Shown piece by piece: positions 53,102-62,477 of a stretch of DNA of 64,000 bases (positions are counted from its first letter, which is position 1; each line of letters begins with the position of its first letter). Made by a program: the position numbers and the translations under genes. Source of the stretch: Paracoccaceae bacterium (lineage in GTDB: Bacteria; Pseudomonadota; Alphaproteobacteria; Rhodobacterales; Rhodobacteraceae); contig JACONK010000018.1 of the NCBI GenBank assembly GCA_014323795.1, positions 248,001 through 312,000 of the forward strand. Direction: 5' to 3'. Under the pieces are notes generated by a model. The model did no database searches, was not told where the DNA came from, and saw only the letters and a program-made list of their open reading frames with translations.

Positions 53102-53983
53102 CTACCCTTTCACGGCACCAGCGGTCAGACCGCTTACAATCTGACGCTGGAAAAACAGGATGAGCACAAACAGCGGTGCCGTAGCCGATACAACGGCAGC
53201 GACCGCATACATGACCTTGCCCTCGACCTGGGTCGTCCCGAGGAAACTGTTGATGGCGGGAATAATGGTCTCGTTTTCCTCGTTCAGCAGCATCGCCGTC
53301 ACGGTAAAATCGTTATAGGCGAGCAGGAAGCTGAACAGACCGGTGGTAATGACACCGGGCCACATCACGGGAACGATTACACGCCCGAAGGCCTGGAAGC
53401 GCGTACAGCCATCCACCATGGCACTTTCATCTAGATCCTTGGGAATGTTGAGAAAGAAGGAATGCAGCATCCACAAAGTGAACGGCTGATTGATAGCCAC
53501 CAGCACAATGATAGTCGTTGGAATCTTCCCCCAGATGTTCCATTCAAAGAATGGCAGCAGATAGCCGGATACCAGCGTGATATGGGGCATGGCCCGGAAG
53601 ACCAGGGCGGCCATAAGCAGCCAGAACGCATATCGGAATCCGGAACGTGCCAGCGCGTAGCCTCCCAGCGTCCCGAAAGTGAGCGAAATGACGACAGTGA
53701 AAAATACGACAATACCTGTGTTGATGACATTCTCCCAGAATCCTTCGATCACCCAGGCACCGTGATAACCTGCACCAGTGAAGGCATCGCCGGTCTCTCT
53801 GGTTGTGTTGATGCCCCATAGGGCGTTGGTCCAGTCCGCTTTCGAAAAAAAGTCTGCCTGTACTTTGAAACTGCCCCAGAACGTCCAGAGGAATGGAAAA
53901 GCAGCGATAATCAGCCACAAGCCGACAAGAAGGAATGCAATCAGCCTGCCCGGGGTCAACCGGTTTTCAAGTTGGGTTGCCAT
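53102..53983 (-). CDS. Carbohydrate-type ABC permease (MalG-like)
   Basis: A 293-residue inner-membrane permease with six predicted helices. The EAA loop that docks the ATPase reads DLDESAMVDGCTRFQAFGRV. The C-terminus (FFQRQIVSGLTAGAVKG) is typical of MalG/UgpE-type proteins. A periplasmic loop of about 60 residues after helix one is longer than usual. It pairs with the upstream MalF-like permease (nine bases between). Confidence 0.92.
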   Translation of the reverse strand: MATQLENRLTPGRLIAFLLVGLWLIIAAFPFLWTFWGSFKVQADFFSKADWTNALWGINTTRETGDAFTGAGYHGAWVIEGFWENVINTGIVVFFTVVISLTFGTLGGYALARSGFRYAFWLLMAALVFRAMPHITLVSGYLLPFFEWNIWGKIPTTIIVLVAINQPFTLWMLHSFFLNIPKDLDESAMVDGCTRFQAFGRVIVPVMWPGVITTGLFSFLLAYNDFTVTAMLLNEENETIIPAINSFLGTTQVEGKVMYAVAAVVSATAPLFVLILFFQRQIVSGLTAGAVKG

Positions 53984-53992
53984 GAGCCGCCC

Positions 53993-55024
53993 TCAATGTG
54001 CCTTGCGGTTGAAATCGCGCCAGGTGCGGATCAGCACTGGTGTCAGCAGGATGATCACACCTATGATCGTCAGGATGGATGTGGCCCCGGCCGAGCCATA
54101 GAGCGGGTTCCCGCTCTCTCTTAGATCGTTGAAGATGATCCAGCTCAGCGATCTGGCGTGGGCCTCTGCAGAGAAGCTCACAATCGGTTCAAACACGCGA
54201 AAATTATCCATCAGAAGCATCAGCGTAACAAAGGCCACCAGCGGCATCAGGTGTGGCACTGTCACATGGATGGTACTTTGCCACCCGGTTGCCCCATCGA
54301 CCCGTGCGGCCTCTAGCACGTCCCCCGGCACGGTTTGCAGCCCGGCATAGAAGGTGATGAAACTGAAGGGCAGCGTATGCCAGATGCCATAGACGATCAG
54401 CATAGTCCAGGTGAGCGGCGCGGAGGCTTTGAGGCTCAAATTGGGATCATCAAAAATTAACTGTATCGTCGCACCGATAACGCCGTCGCCATCAACCATC
54501 CAGAACAAGATCAGAGATCCTACGAGAGGCGTCACCAGAAACGGCAGCAGCGACACAAAGATTGACGGGCCCTTGATCAGTCCGGGCAGCCGGTTGACAC
54601 CCAGCGCGATGGCCATGCCCAGAAGAATCACCATGGGCGTCACGACAGCGGTATAGGTCAGCGTAAAGGCCAAGGCACGGTAGAAGGGCAAATCGCCAAC
54701 TGTGCGCCGGAACTCTCCGAAGGTGGCACTATCGGCCCAGGCAGCCCCGATTTCGGCCACCGCCAGATGGGATCGGTTGATATACGTATCGAAACCGTTG
54801 AATTGGCCCAGAGGTTTTTCCTCGCGCAATTTTTCAGTGGCTTCTATGTCAATTGACGTCGATTCAGTGCATCCAAACGGGCCACAGCTTTCCGATACCA
54901 CGAGTACCTGTTCATGCTCCACAAAAAGCGACTGCACAAACACCGATACAATCGGCAGTGCAATGAAAAGAAGCATTGAGGTGAGTGTTGGAAGGACGAA
55001 CCAAAAGAAGGTTCGGTGTTTCAT
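53993..55024 (-). CDS. Carbohydrate-type ABC permease (MalF-like)
   Basis: A 343-residue permease with a first helix (FFWFVLPTLTSMLLFIALPI), a periplasmic insert of about 80 residues carrying two cysteines (VSESCGPFGC), and five further helices. The EAA loop reads GDVLEAARVDGATGWQSTIH. Starts at 55024. Forms the heterodimeric channel with the MalG-like partner downstream; substrate-binding and ATPase genes precede it in the operon. Confidence 0.92.
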   Translation of the reverse strand: MKHRTFFWFVLPTLTSMLLFIALPIVSVFVQSLFVEHEQVLVVSESCGPFGCTESTSIDIEATEKLREEKPLGQFNGFDTYINRSHLAVAEIGAAWADSATFGEFRRTVGDLPFYRALAFTLTYTAVVTPMVILLGMAIALGVNRLPGLIKGPSIFVSLLPFLVTPLVGSLILFWMVDGDGVIGATIQLIFDDPNLSLKASAPLTWTMLIVYGIWHTLPFSFITFYAGLQTVPGDVLEAARVDGATGWQSTIHVTVPHLMPLVAFVTLMLLMDNFRVFEPIVSFSAEAHARSLSWIIFNDLRESGNPLYGSAGATSILTIIGVIILLTPVLIRTWRDFNRKAH

Positions 55025-55099
55025 GGCGCGTATCCGACGGAAAATACAGTTCAATGGAGAGAGGTGCGGGATGCGCACCTCTCTCCCGGTTAGCAGGAT

Positions 55100-56344
55100 T
55101 TACTGGAGGAAACCCGCTTCTTTGGCAGCCGTCACATAAGCTGCTTCGGCATCCGCCAGTGCCTTTTCCGCACTTTCGTTACCTGAAAGGAAGTCGGTCA
55201 GTTCGGCACCCAACGCGTTATGCATCAGGCCGATCTGCGGGATCATCGGATAAGGAACCGCGCCCCCTTGTGCCGTTGCCGCGACACCCGCAGCCGCAGG
55301 GCCGGGAGTAAACCCCTCAAGCAGCCAGACGGCGTCATCATTGTTCGCGGCAACCATTTCCGGCGTCAAGGCATTGGCCAAAGCGGCGAAGGTGGCCTCT
55401 GCCGCGGCATCCGGCACATTTTTCGAGATCGTGAAGCCATCCCACCAGAGCGTTGCCCCCGGTACGCCACCGGGTTTGACCGACGGTGCTGCGGACAGAA
55501 CCGTATTGGATGTAACTTCCCGGGTAGCCCCTTCATCATCAAGAATGGCGGCACCACGTGATCCCCACATGATCCCGAGAGCCGCCTCCCCCGCTTCCCA
55601 GATGCCTTGAGTCTCGTTTGAGGCATGGGTCAGGTGATCAGGGTGAGCATATTCAGCCAGTGCCTTGAGCGTCTCAAGTGCTGCGATGCCTGCCGCACTG
55701 TTGATCATCGGCTCTGCCGTTCCCGGCTTAAAGAACGCGCCGCCATGGGCGAGGAAAACCAGGTTGAAAGATTCGCCGACATTCCAGCCCGTCTTCAGGT
55801 TCATGACGATGGGATAGTCCATGATCCCTGCTGCCCGGATCGCTTTTGCAGCCGCGATCACCTCGTCATAGGTAGCGGGGATTTCAAAAATGCCCGCTTC
55901 TTCAAGTATGTCGGTCCGGCTGAAAAGATGCTGCGCGTTTGCCATGAAGGCCACAGCCATTATGTTATCGTCAATCCTTATCAGCAGATTCTCCGGCAGG
56001 TTCTGGCCATACCTGGCGACCAGATCGTTGAGCGGCCGAACCAGACCGTCGTTCATGAGCTGGGTCAGCGTCGAGTTGGCGACGATGACGCTCGTATATT
56101 CCGCAGGGTTCGGGGTGAGTGCGGCGTTCATGATCTGACGCGCTTCGGTGGTGTGGTTGCGTGTGAACTCCCCTGCGGCGTCCGCACATTTTTCCTCTGC
56201 GGAATCCACTACGGCATGAATTGCCGGGAAGTCGCTTGCAAGGATCCTGATCGATTCTCCGCCTGGGCCGCATTCGACCGCGTAGGAGGCTGACCCCAAA
56301 AAACCGGAGATTATTCCGGCTGCAAAAAGTCCCTTAGTGTTCAT
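55100..56344 (-). CDS. ABC transporter substrate-binding protein (CUT1-like)
   Basis: A 414-residue periplasmic solute-binding protein. The signal peptide is GLFAAGIISGFLGSASYAVE. The mature part follows the sugar-binding family 1 pattern: YTSVIVANSTLTQLMNDGLV, RPLNDLVARYG, FSRTDILEEAGI, PATYDEVIAAAKAI, LWWDGFTISKNVPDAAAEAT and a C-terminal helix. A Cys pair (ECGPGG and EKCAD) near the N-terminus may form a disulfide. Ligand unknown; sugar, polyol or a related polar compound. Start at 56344 overlaps the ATPase gene by 11 bases. Confidence 0.9.
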   Translation of the reverse strand: MNTKGLFAAGIISGFLGSASYAVECGPGGESIRILASDFPAIHAVVDSAEEKCADAAGEFTRNHTTEARQIMNAALTPNPAEYTSVIVANSTLTQLMNDGLVRPLNDLVARYGQNLPENLLIRIDDNIMAVAFMANAQHLFSRTDILEEAGIFEIPATYDEVIAAAKAIRAAGIMDYPIVMNLKTGWNVGESFNLVFLAHGGAFFKPGTAEPMINSAAGIAALETLKALAEYAHPDHLTHASNETQGIWEAGEAALGIMWGSRGAAILDDEGATREVTSNTVLSAAPSVKPGGVPGATLWWDGFTISKNVPDAAAEATFAALANALTPEMVAANNDDAVWLLEGFTPGPAAAGVAATAQGGAVPYPMIPQIGLMHNALGAELTDFLSGNESAEKALADAEAAYVTAAKEAGFLQ

Positions 56345-57440
56345 TCTGGTTTCCCTTTTGAAGGTTGGTTTCGGCACACTTTCCGGTAGCTAAATCGCTA
56401 ATCCGTGTTCCGCTTTCGGTATTGAAAAAATGGAATTGCTCCGGAGGCACAGAGATTGAGATCATGTCTCCGATCCCGGCACGAAAAGTCTTGTCTGCCT
56501 TGACAGAAACAAGAGTACCGCCGATGCGAACCGAGGCCATAGTGGCATCCCCGAGAAGTTCCATCGTGTAAATCGGTGCGGTTATCTGCCCGCCGGTTTC
56601 GACGACGCCAGCGTCTTCGGCACGGAATCCGAGCGTGTATTTTCCGTCGGGCAGGGAAATATCCTTTACGCTGACCGCATCTGCCCGGAACATACCCTGA
56701 ACCACCGCACCTTCAACCAGGTTCATTGCCGGGTTGCCGATGAAACTGGCAACAAACGTGTTGGCAGGCATGTCATAGATTTGAACCGGCGTACCCACCT
56801 GTTGGACGACCCCCTGTTTCATAATCACAACCCGGTCGGCAAGCGTCATGGCCTCCACCTGATCATGGGTCACATATATGGTTGTGACCTTTAGCTCATG
56901 GCTCAGGTTCTTGATCTGGGCGCGGGTTGAAACCCGCAGCTTTGCATCCAGATTCGACAGCGGTTCATCCATCAGGAAAACGTTAGGTTCCCGTACAATC
57001 GCCCGGGCAAGCGCGACGCGCTGACGCTGACCACCCGATAGTTCGGCCGGGCGGCGATGCAGGAAATCATCCAGTTCGACCATCGCACTTGCCCGGCGCA
57101 CCTTGGCGTCATGCAAGGACGGGTCAACGCCCCTCACCTTTAAGGGAAAGCGGATATTTTCGTAGACGTTCTTGTTGGGATAGAGCGCGTAACTTTGAAA
57201 AACCATTGCGACATCGCGCTCTTTTGGCTCCAGCTCATTGACGACTTTGCCGTCTATCAGAATTTCGCCTTCCGAGGCATCTTCAAGCCCCGCGATCATC
57301 CGCATCGTCGTGGTCTTGCCGCAACCCGACGGACCGAGCAGCACCAGAAACTCCCGATCCTTAATGGTCAGATCAAAGTTTTCAACACCGACGAATCCCC
57401 CCCATCTTTTACCCAGATTGCGCAGCTGGATTTCCGCCAT
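56334..57440 (-). CDS. ABC transporter ATPase (MalK/UgpC type)
   Basis: A 368-residue ATPase. Walker A GPSGCGKTT, Q-loop FQSYALYPNKNVYENI, signature LSGGQRQRVALARAIV, Walker B NVFLMDEPLSNLDAKLR, switch His in YVTHDQVEAM. The C-terminal 130 residues are a TOBE/MOP regulatory domain (YTLGFRAEDAGVVE, ISVPPEQFHFFNTESGTRIS). First gene of the operon ATPase, binding protein, MalF, MalG, SnoaL; divergent from a LysR gene 80 bp away. Start at 57440. Confidence 0.95.
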   Translation of the reverse strand: MAEIQLRNLGKRWGGFVGVENFDLTIKDREFLVLLGPSGCGKTTTMRMIAGLEDASEGEILIDGKVVNELEPKERDVAMVFQSYALYPNKNVYENIRFPLKVRGVDPSLHDAKVRRASAMVELDDFLHRRPAELSGGQRQRVALARAIVREPNVFLMDEPLSNLDAKLRVSTRAQIKNLSHELKVTTIYVTHDQVEAMTLADRVVIMKQGVVQQVGTPVQIYDMPANTFVASFIGNPAMNLVEGAVVQGMFRADAVSVKDISLPDGKYTLGFRAEDAGVVETGGQITAPIYTMELLGDATMASVRIGGTLVSVKADKTFRAGIGDMISISVPPEQFHFFNTESGTRISDLATGKCAETNLQKGNQNEH

Positions 57441-57519
57441 AAACACCTCCCGCACGGAATACGCCCTGCTTGGACGGAGGGTAGACCAGGAATGGATTTT
57501 AAGATAATGAATTTATTTC

Positions 57520-58482
57520 ATGTCAGATATAAATGATATTGATATCAGACTCATTGACGCCACGCTCCTGCTCGTCTTCCTGGGCGTAATGCGCCACCGC
57601 AAAGCGACCGCGGTTGCGGCTGAAATGGGGTTAACGCAACCCGCTGTCAGCCATGCCTTGAAACGGCTTCGTAATATATACAATGATCCCCTTTTTCTAA
57701 GACGTCCCCAGGGTTTGGAGCCTACGTCCCTGGCCTTTGAACTGGAGCCCAGGGTACGCAAGATCCTGGCCCTTATTTCTGAAACCATGTCGGGGTTTGA
57801 AAAATTTGACCCGTCCACAGCATCAACCGACCTTCGCATCGGGGCCTTCGACTACGAGTTGACAGACATTATTCCAAAACTTGTTACGGAATTGCGCCAG
57901 GACAGCCCTGACATAGGCGTCCATGCTTTTCCGATATACAATCGCACTGCGCTTGATGCCCTGGCGCATGGCACAATTGACCTGTCGGTCGGTTATTTTG
58001 ATTTCCCGACAAAAGGAGACGCACCATTCGTCGTGCATGACCTGTTTGCGGAGAGATATGTTTTGGCGGGGCGGCAGGGACATCCGATTTTTGCGCAGGC
58101 CCTGACCCTGCAGACCATATCCGCAGCCAGGCACCTGTTGCTGTCTCCGACCGGTCTGGCCCGGAATTTCGTAGACCATGCATTGCATTTGCAAGGGTAT
58201 CGCAGGCTTATTCAAACCATTGTGCCGTCGCTTTTCCCGGCATTGTCAATTATTGAGAATTCAGACCTTGTCGTTACGTTGCCGGAACGGGTTGCCCGGG
58301 GCAACGCGCACAGGTTCAACCTCAGCTATGCGTCCCTTCCGTTTGAGGGCGGGACATTTAAACTGCAAGCGGTCTGGCATATCCGGGATGCCAAAAATCC
58401 GTTGCATAAATGGCTCCTGGATAAAATACGCCGCCTTTCGGGCAGCGGTCTTGCCGGACAAGGAGCGCGCACAGATCTCTGA
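57520..58482 (+). CDS. LysR-family regulator of the ABC operon
   Basis: A 320-residue NodD-like LysR protein. The helix-turn-helix is AVAAEMGLTQPAVSHALKRL with RNIYNDPLFLRRPQGLEPTS; the effector domain follows (LRIGAFDYELTDIIPKL). It diverges from the ABC transporter operon, so it probably senses the imported compound. A small inverted repeat, ATGAA-TTTAT-TTCAT (57507-57521), overlaps its start codon, reminiscent of the palindrome over the other LysR start in this window but much shorter. Confidence 0.9.
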   Translation: MSDINDIDIRLIDATLLLVFLGVMRHRKATAVAAEMGLTQPAVSHALKRLRNIYNDPLFLRRPQGLEPTSLAFELEPRVRKILALISETMSGFEKFDPSTASTDLRIGAFDYELTDIIPKLVTELRQDSPDIGVHAFPIYNRTALDALAHGTIDLSVGYFDFPTKGDAPFVVHDLFAERYVLAGRQGHPIFAQALTLQTISAARHLLLSPTGLARNFVDHALHLQGYRRLIQTIVPSLFPALSIIENSDLVVTLPERVARGNAHRFNLSYASLPFEGGTFKLQAVWHIRDAKNPLHKWLLDKIRRLSGSGLAGQGARTDL

Positions 58483-58626
58483 CCTGCGGACGCATCGATC
58501 ATTTGTCTTTGCCCGGCCCGCTTGCAAGACCAGGGGCCTGGCAGGTGCTCACAGCAGGCAGGCTTTCCGCGCAGGTCTGCGAATAAGCGGATAACCTGGA
58601 ATCGTTTGTCGTTGGCAAGGCGCGTT

Positions 58627-58660
58627 CCGGACGGGCCGCTTCCTGAAACGACCCGTCCGG
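58627..58660 (+). terminator. Hairpin downstream of the LysR gene
   Basis: CCGGACGGG (58627-58635) pairs with CCCGTCCGG (58652-58660) across a 16-base loop. No T-tract follows. It may end the LysR transcript. The surrounding 58483-58978 holds no gene I can recognise. Confidence 0.4.
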
Positions 58661-58978
58661 GGCGGGTGTGCCCCGCAGGACAAGCCGCAATCGCGGAAAT
58701 ATCCTTCCCGCTGTGGCACCGGGCAACCCGGAACCCGGCGTCAACCCGCTGGCCTGTGCGTCACAGGTTCCTGCGGTCCAGGCACTAAAGGCAGGGCGGC
58801 GCAGGGGCCGCCTCCGGTGTCGCAATTCCGCTGCCTGCCAAAGGGGGCAGGCCGGCCATGGGCACCGGCGGCGGGCAGGGCGAATCAAAGAACGCGCCGC
58901 GGATGCTTTCTGCACGAAGGCTGAAACAGCACTCCGCTTTGCGACCCACAATACGACCGAACCCCTTCCCATAGCACC

Positions 58979-59168
58979 GGGCGTTGCGCAACCCCATCGG
59001 CGGGGCGGCGATAATAGACAGGCCGTTCCTCATCAAGGCACTGTATGCAGTCATCTATTTCCTGCCGACTCATGAACCGTCCCTGATCGAAAAAGTTCCC
59101 GGTCCGGACCACTGGCATGGATGCGGTTTGAGGCTGCCTGATGGGGGAAGACTGATCTGTTTTTCCAT
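58979..59168 (-). pseudogene. Internally deleted relic of a racemase-fold gene
   Basis: Minus-strand frames contain RSVFPHQ and SNRIHASG, then GNFFDQGRFMSRQEIDDCIQ followed by CLDEE, then YYRRPADGVAQRPV. These match in order RVRLFPHQ, SNWVHASG, GNFLDQGWFGSQKEIDDCIW with CFDED, and NYRRPSDGLAQRPV of the intact enzyme encoded at 43870-44706. The segments between them, including both catalytic cysteines, are deleted or frame-shifted. The 5' remnant runs into the 3' end of trxB. Confidence 0.75.
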
Positions 59169-60119
59169 CTATAATGCGCAAGCGTCTTCAGCCAGGAACC
59201 GTTCTGCATCGAGTGCCGCCATACAGCCCATCCCGGCACTCGTGACCGCCTGGCGATATATGTGATCCGTGATGTCGCCGGCCGCGAACACCCCGGGAAC
59301 AGAGGTCTGCGTGGTGCCGGGTCTTGTCACCACGTAACCTCCCCTGTGCGTTTCAACCTGGTCAATCACCAGATCGCTGGCCGGGGTATGACCGATAGCC
59401 ACAAACACGCCCTTGCATGGGATTTCCGTGATTTTGCCGGTTTTGGTGTGCTTTACCCGGACAGCTTCGACACCGGGCGGCATGTCAGAGCCGATAATCT
59501 CATCGACTTCGTGAAACCACATCGGTTTAATCTTTTCGTGATTCAGCAAGCGCTGCTGCAACACCTTTTCGGCCCGCAACTCGTTACGGCGGTGGATCAG
59601 CGTGATCCCGGATGCGAAATTGGTCAAAAATAGCGCTTCTTCCACGGCCGTGTTACCGCCGCCGATTACCACGATCTCTTGCCCGCGGTAGAAAAATCCG
59701 TCGCAGGTCGCACAGGCCGATACGCCAAAGCCCTTGAACATCTCTTCAGACGGCAGACCCAGCCACCTGGCCCGCGCACCGGTCGCCAGCACCACTGCAT
59801 CGCAGGTATAGGTCGTGCCACTGTCACCCCTGGCCGTGAACGGCCGCTTCGACAGATCAAGGGACGCGATGATATCGCCCATCACCCTACACCCCGTGGC
59901 CCTGGTGTGTGCCTCCATCCGGGCCATCAGGTCGGGGCCCTGGATTTCCGTATCGCCTGGCCAGTTTTCCACCTCGGTTGTGATTGTCAGCTGGCCACCC
60001 GGTTCACCCCCCTGCACCAGGATCGGCTCCAGCATGGCGCGCGCCGCATAAATACCCGCAGTACAGCCTGCGGGGCCGGAACCGATGATCAAAAGGCGGG
60101 TGTGGCGGGTATCTGACAC
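59169..60119 (-). CDS. trxB: Thioredoxin-disulfide reductase
   Basis: A 316-residue flavoenzyme that reduces thioredoxin with NADPH. FAD site IIGSGPAGCTAGIYAARA and GGQLTITTEVENWPG; redox motif CATC at Cys136-Cys139 in SACATCDGFFYRG; NADPH site VIGGGNTAVEEALFL; C-terminal FAD block GVFAAGDITDHIYRQAVTSA. Start is GTG at 60119 with AAGGA upstream. The last few residues (DACAL) differ from the usual end and run into the racemase relic, so the original stop may have been replaced. Confidence 0.95.
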   Translation of the reverse strand: MSDTRHTRLLIIGSGPAGCTAGIYAARAMLEPILVQGGEPGGQLTITTEVENWPGDTEIQGPDLMARMEAHTRATGCRVMGDIIASLDLSKRPFTARGDSGTTYTCDAVVLATGARARWLGLPSEEMFKGFGVSACATCDGFFYRGQEIVVIGGGNTAVEEALFLTNFASGITLIHRRNELRAEKVLQQRLLNHEKIKPMWFHEVDEIIGSDMPPGVEAVRVKHTKTGKITEIPCKGVFVAIGHTPASDLVIDQVETHRGGYVVTRPGTTQTSVPGVFAAGDITDHIYRQAVTSAGMGCMAALDAERFLAEDACAL

Positions 60120-60145
60120 AGGCGATATCCTTGCTCAGCGAGGCC

Positions 60146-60174
60146 AGTATAGTTCTGCCACGGGCGGATGAAAA
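60146..60174 (-). promoter_or_regulatory. Probable trxB promoter
   Basis: On the minus strand TTTTCA (60174-60169), 17 bases and TATACT (60151-60146) lie about 30 bp before the trxB GTG. Four of six -35 and five of six -10 bases match the sigma-70 consensus. Confidence 0.4.
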
Positions 60175-60338
60175 GGCCAAAACACAGCGGCGCAAGCCGG
60201 ATGCCTGCTTTCAGGAGGTACATCAGGGGATTACAGGCCTGACCATACGCTTTTCCGCCTCGGGCGACACGCCTGCCTCCCGGCTTGCGCACAAGGGGCA
60301 GATACGGTGGAGAGCGGTCCCTGCAACACACTCACTGG

Positions 60339-60357
60339 TCAAATATATAATCCCCAT
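60339..60357 (+). promoter_or_regulatory. TATAAT-containing 19-base motif, copy 2
   Basis: TCAAATATATAATCCCCAT, identical over 19 bases to the minus-strand copy at 321-339. It lies 64 bp upstream of the lrp-like start and reads in the gene's direction, as the other copy does for thiN. The TATAAT box is at 60346-60351. Confidence 0.5.
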
Positions 60358-60420
60358 AACTTTATTGCGCAGGCCGGGCGCACTGCGTAATGCTCGCCGC
60401 ACCCTGGGAAAGACGTTTTC

Positions 60421-60915
60421 ATGCCGACCATCAAGCTTGATCAGATTGATCGCCATATCCTGGCGGCACTGCAGGCTGACGGGCGGATGACCAACGTTGC
60501 ACTGGCCGGGCGTTTGGGTATCTCCGCCCCGCCTTGCCTGCGCCGTGTGCGTACCCTGGAAAAACATGGTCTTATCAAGGGGTATCACGCGGATGTAGAC
60601 GACAGGGAGCTGGGATTTGAGGTCAAGGTCTTCGCCCTGGTGGGCCTTCATTCCCAGGCGGAGGCAGACTTTGTTGCCTTTGAAGAGGCCTGCCGCGGCT
60701 GGCCGCTCGTCCGTGAATGCCATATGCTGAACGGAGAGATTGACTTCATCCTGAAATGCGTGGCCCCCGACCTGACATCTTTCCAGTCTTTCCTGACCGG
60801 CCACCTTACAGCCGCGGAAAACGTGGCAAGCGTCAAGACATCCCTTGTAATCCGCGGCGCGAAAGACCTGCCCGGTGTCCCGTTTGATGTGCTGGAAGAC
60901 CGGATAGAGGGATGA
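60421..60915 (+). CDS. Lrp/AsnC-family transcriptional regulator
   Basis: A 164-residue DNA-binding protein: N-terminal winged helix (LDQIDRHILAALQADGRMTN, VALAGRLGISAPPCLRRVRT) and C-terminal RAM/AsnC ligand domain (FEVKVFALVGLHSQAEADF, VRECHMLNGEIDFILKCVA). It senses amino acids or related ligands. Divergent from trxB, a pairing usual in Rhodobacterales. A TATAAT-containing motif lies 64 bp upstream. Confidence 0.93.
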   Translation: MPTIKLDQIDRHILAALQADGRMTNVALAGRLGISAPPCLRRVRTLEKHGLIKGYHADVDDRELGFEVKVFALVGLHSQAEADFVAFEEACRGWPLVRECHMLNGEIDFILKCVAPDLTSFQSFLTGHLTAAENVASVKTSLVIRGAKDLPGVPFDVLEDRIEG

Positions 60916-61364
60916 TTTGTATTGATGCGGTAAACACGACACAGATCCGGACAGCACCCGGTTTTGCCGCACCCTCCATACCACAGGCCCTGGGCAAAAG
61001 TTCCCGCCCGATCTGTGTTGCAATCTTTGGGCAAACAGCGTTTCCACCGGTGGCCCGGCCCGCCAGATCCGGTTAATGCGCAAAAGCGGCTGCATGTCGG
61101 GATCATGGATCGCTTCGGAGACCTTTTCCCGCAACGCAGCCGGAGGCAGCAGATTTAATCACCGCCTCCGGCATCCCGAAATAGCAAGATCAGCATACGC
61201 TCAAACACCTGCGCCGCTTCTGCCAGGGCACACACCCGGGCGGCCTGCGGGCCGGATGGACACAGGCGGTGCCAGGCCGTCCTGTTTGTGCTCCGCTTTG
61301 TTCATAAATCTGATTTGGCGTGACCCGCAGGAACGGGCTAAAACAAATGCCGTATTTACTGCAT
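60916..61364. other. Spacer after the lrp-like gene
   Basis: About 450 bp without a recognisable gene or clear repeat. Open frames on both strands have no family match. Confidence 0.4.
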
Positions 61365-61772
61365 TTATTCCGGGCGCGCCCACAACCCGGGTTCCGCAAG
61401 CTCTATGGAGTTGCCCGCCGGGTCGCGAACATAGATGGAGCGTGCGCCATTGGGCCAGAAAAAGTCTGCCTCAATCTCAACCCCTTTGCCCGCCAGATGT
61501 TCGGCCCACCTGTCCATGCGGTTCCTAGGGACGCGAAAGCACATATGCCCCGGCCCCCTGGCCCCGTGGGCAGGCACAGGCAGGTCCGCGCTTACAACCC
61601 TGGATGCCCCGGGGTTGAAGATCAGAAGCATGCCTGGTCCACAACCAAAGAACACGTGGCGCCCGGGCACACGCAGCACCTCTTCCAGGCCCAACACCTC
61701 CGCGTAAAACTGCGCCGCTGCATCGAGGTCGTCTGCATAAATCGCGGTTTCCAGAATGGCGTCGGGTTTCAT
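61365..61772 (-). CDS. VOC-family metalloenzyme (glyoxalase/dioxygenase fold)
   Basis: A 135-residue protein of paired beta-alpha-beta-beta-beta units. LETAIYADDLDAAAQFYAEV is the first unit, GPGHMCFRV the second with a metal-ligand His, and SIYVRDPAGNSIELAE the closing strand with the metal-ligand Glu. It binds a divalent metal and could be a glyoxalase, lyase or resistance protein. Stands alone between two spacers; substrate unknown. Confidence 0.85.
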   Translation of the reverse strand: MKPDAILETAIYADDLDAAAQFYAEVLGLEEVLRVPGRHVFFGCGPGMLLIFNPGASRVVSADLPVPAHGARGPGHMCFRVPRNRMDRWAEHLAGKGVEIEADFFWPNGARSIYVRDPAGNSIELAEPGLWARPE

Positions 61773-62477
61773 GGCAGCCCTTTCCCTGATCGGTTACATC
61801 CGGCATGGCCCGGGCAGGCCTGTGCGGCAAGGATTAATGTTCACCGCGCCACAGCCGGGAAAGATACTGTGCAACGGGTTCGCATATAACCGGCCGGGCC
61901 CCGGCCCGCGGTTATCTATGCCAGCCGGGCTCCGGCGGATGATAATCGTGATGTTTCACGAACCTGGCCACGGTTTTGCGGCACGTGCCACAGGCGGGAA
62001 GGCATCGGAACCGGTTCTTTTCCGCACGAAGACCGGTTAGCCGGCACCCGGGCGGCAGTTTTTCCGGATGTGGCGGGCACCCCCGGCGCATTACTGATCA
62101 GGATTGCGCTTTTCCTGCGGCTGTGCGGAACCGGGCCGACTGTGTGATGTCGCTGTGTGATGTCGGCGGTTTGCGGCATTTTATGTGCCGGGACATCTTT
62201 ACCGCGGTCTGACCGGCGCGGTGATGGGTGCCGTGGCACACTTTCTGCCCCGGGCGGCCAGCGACCTGGCCCTGCCGGTCATCGGGACTGGTTCAATGCC
62301 CATGTGGCACGGGACATCTGCGCGGACACCATCCGACCCTGCCGCGGCTGCGGGGCCACACTCTGCCAGGCCATCGCCTGCAGTTGCGGCACAGGGATGA
62401 TATATATCGGGGCCTTCTTTCCGCGGCTTGCCCTATCGGGCATCACAGCCGCTGCACACGCATCCCGGGGCTGGTCA
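61773..62477. other. Long spacer, no recognised gene
   Basis: About 700 bp between the VOC gene and trpB. Several open frames exist, none with a family match; one plus-strand frame has a run of cysteines (RPCRGCGATLCQAIACSCG, about 62335-62395) that I could not assign. A short direct repeat GTGTGATGTCG occurs at 62139-62165. Confidence 0.4.
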
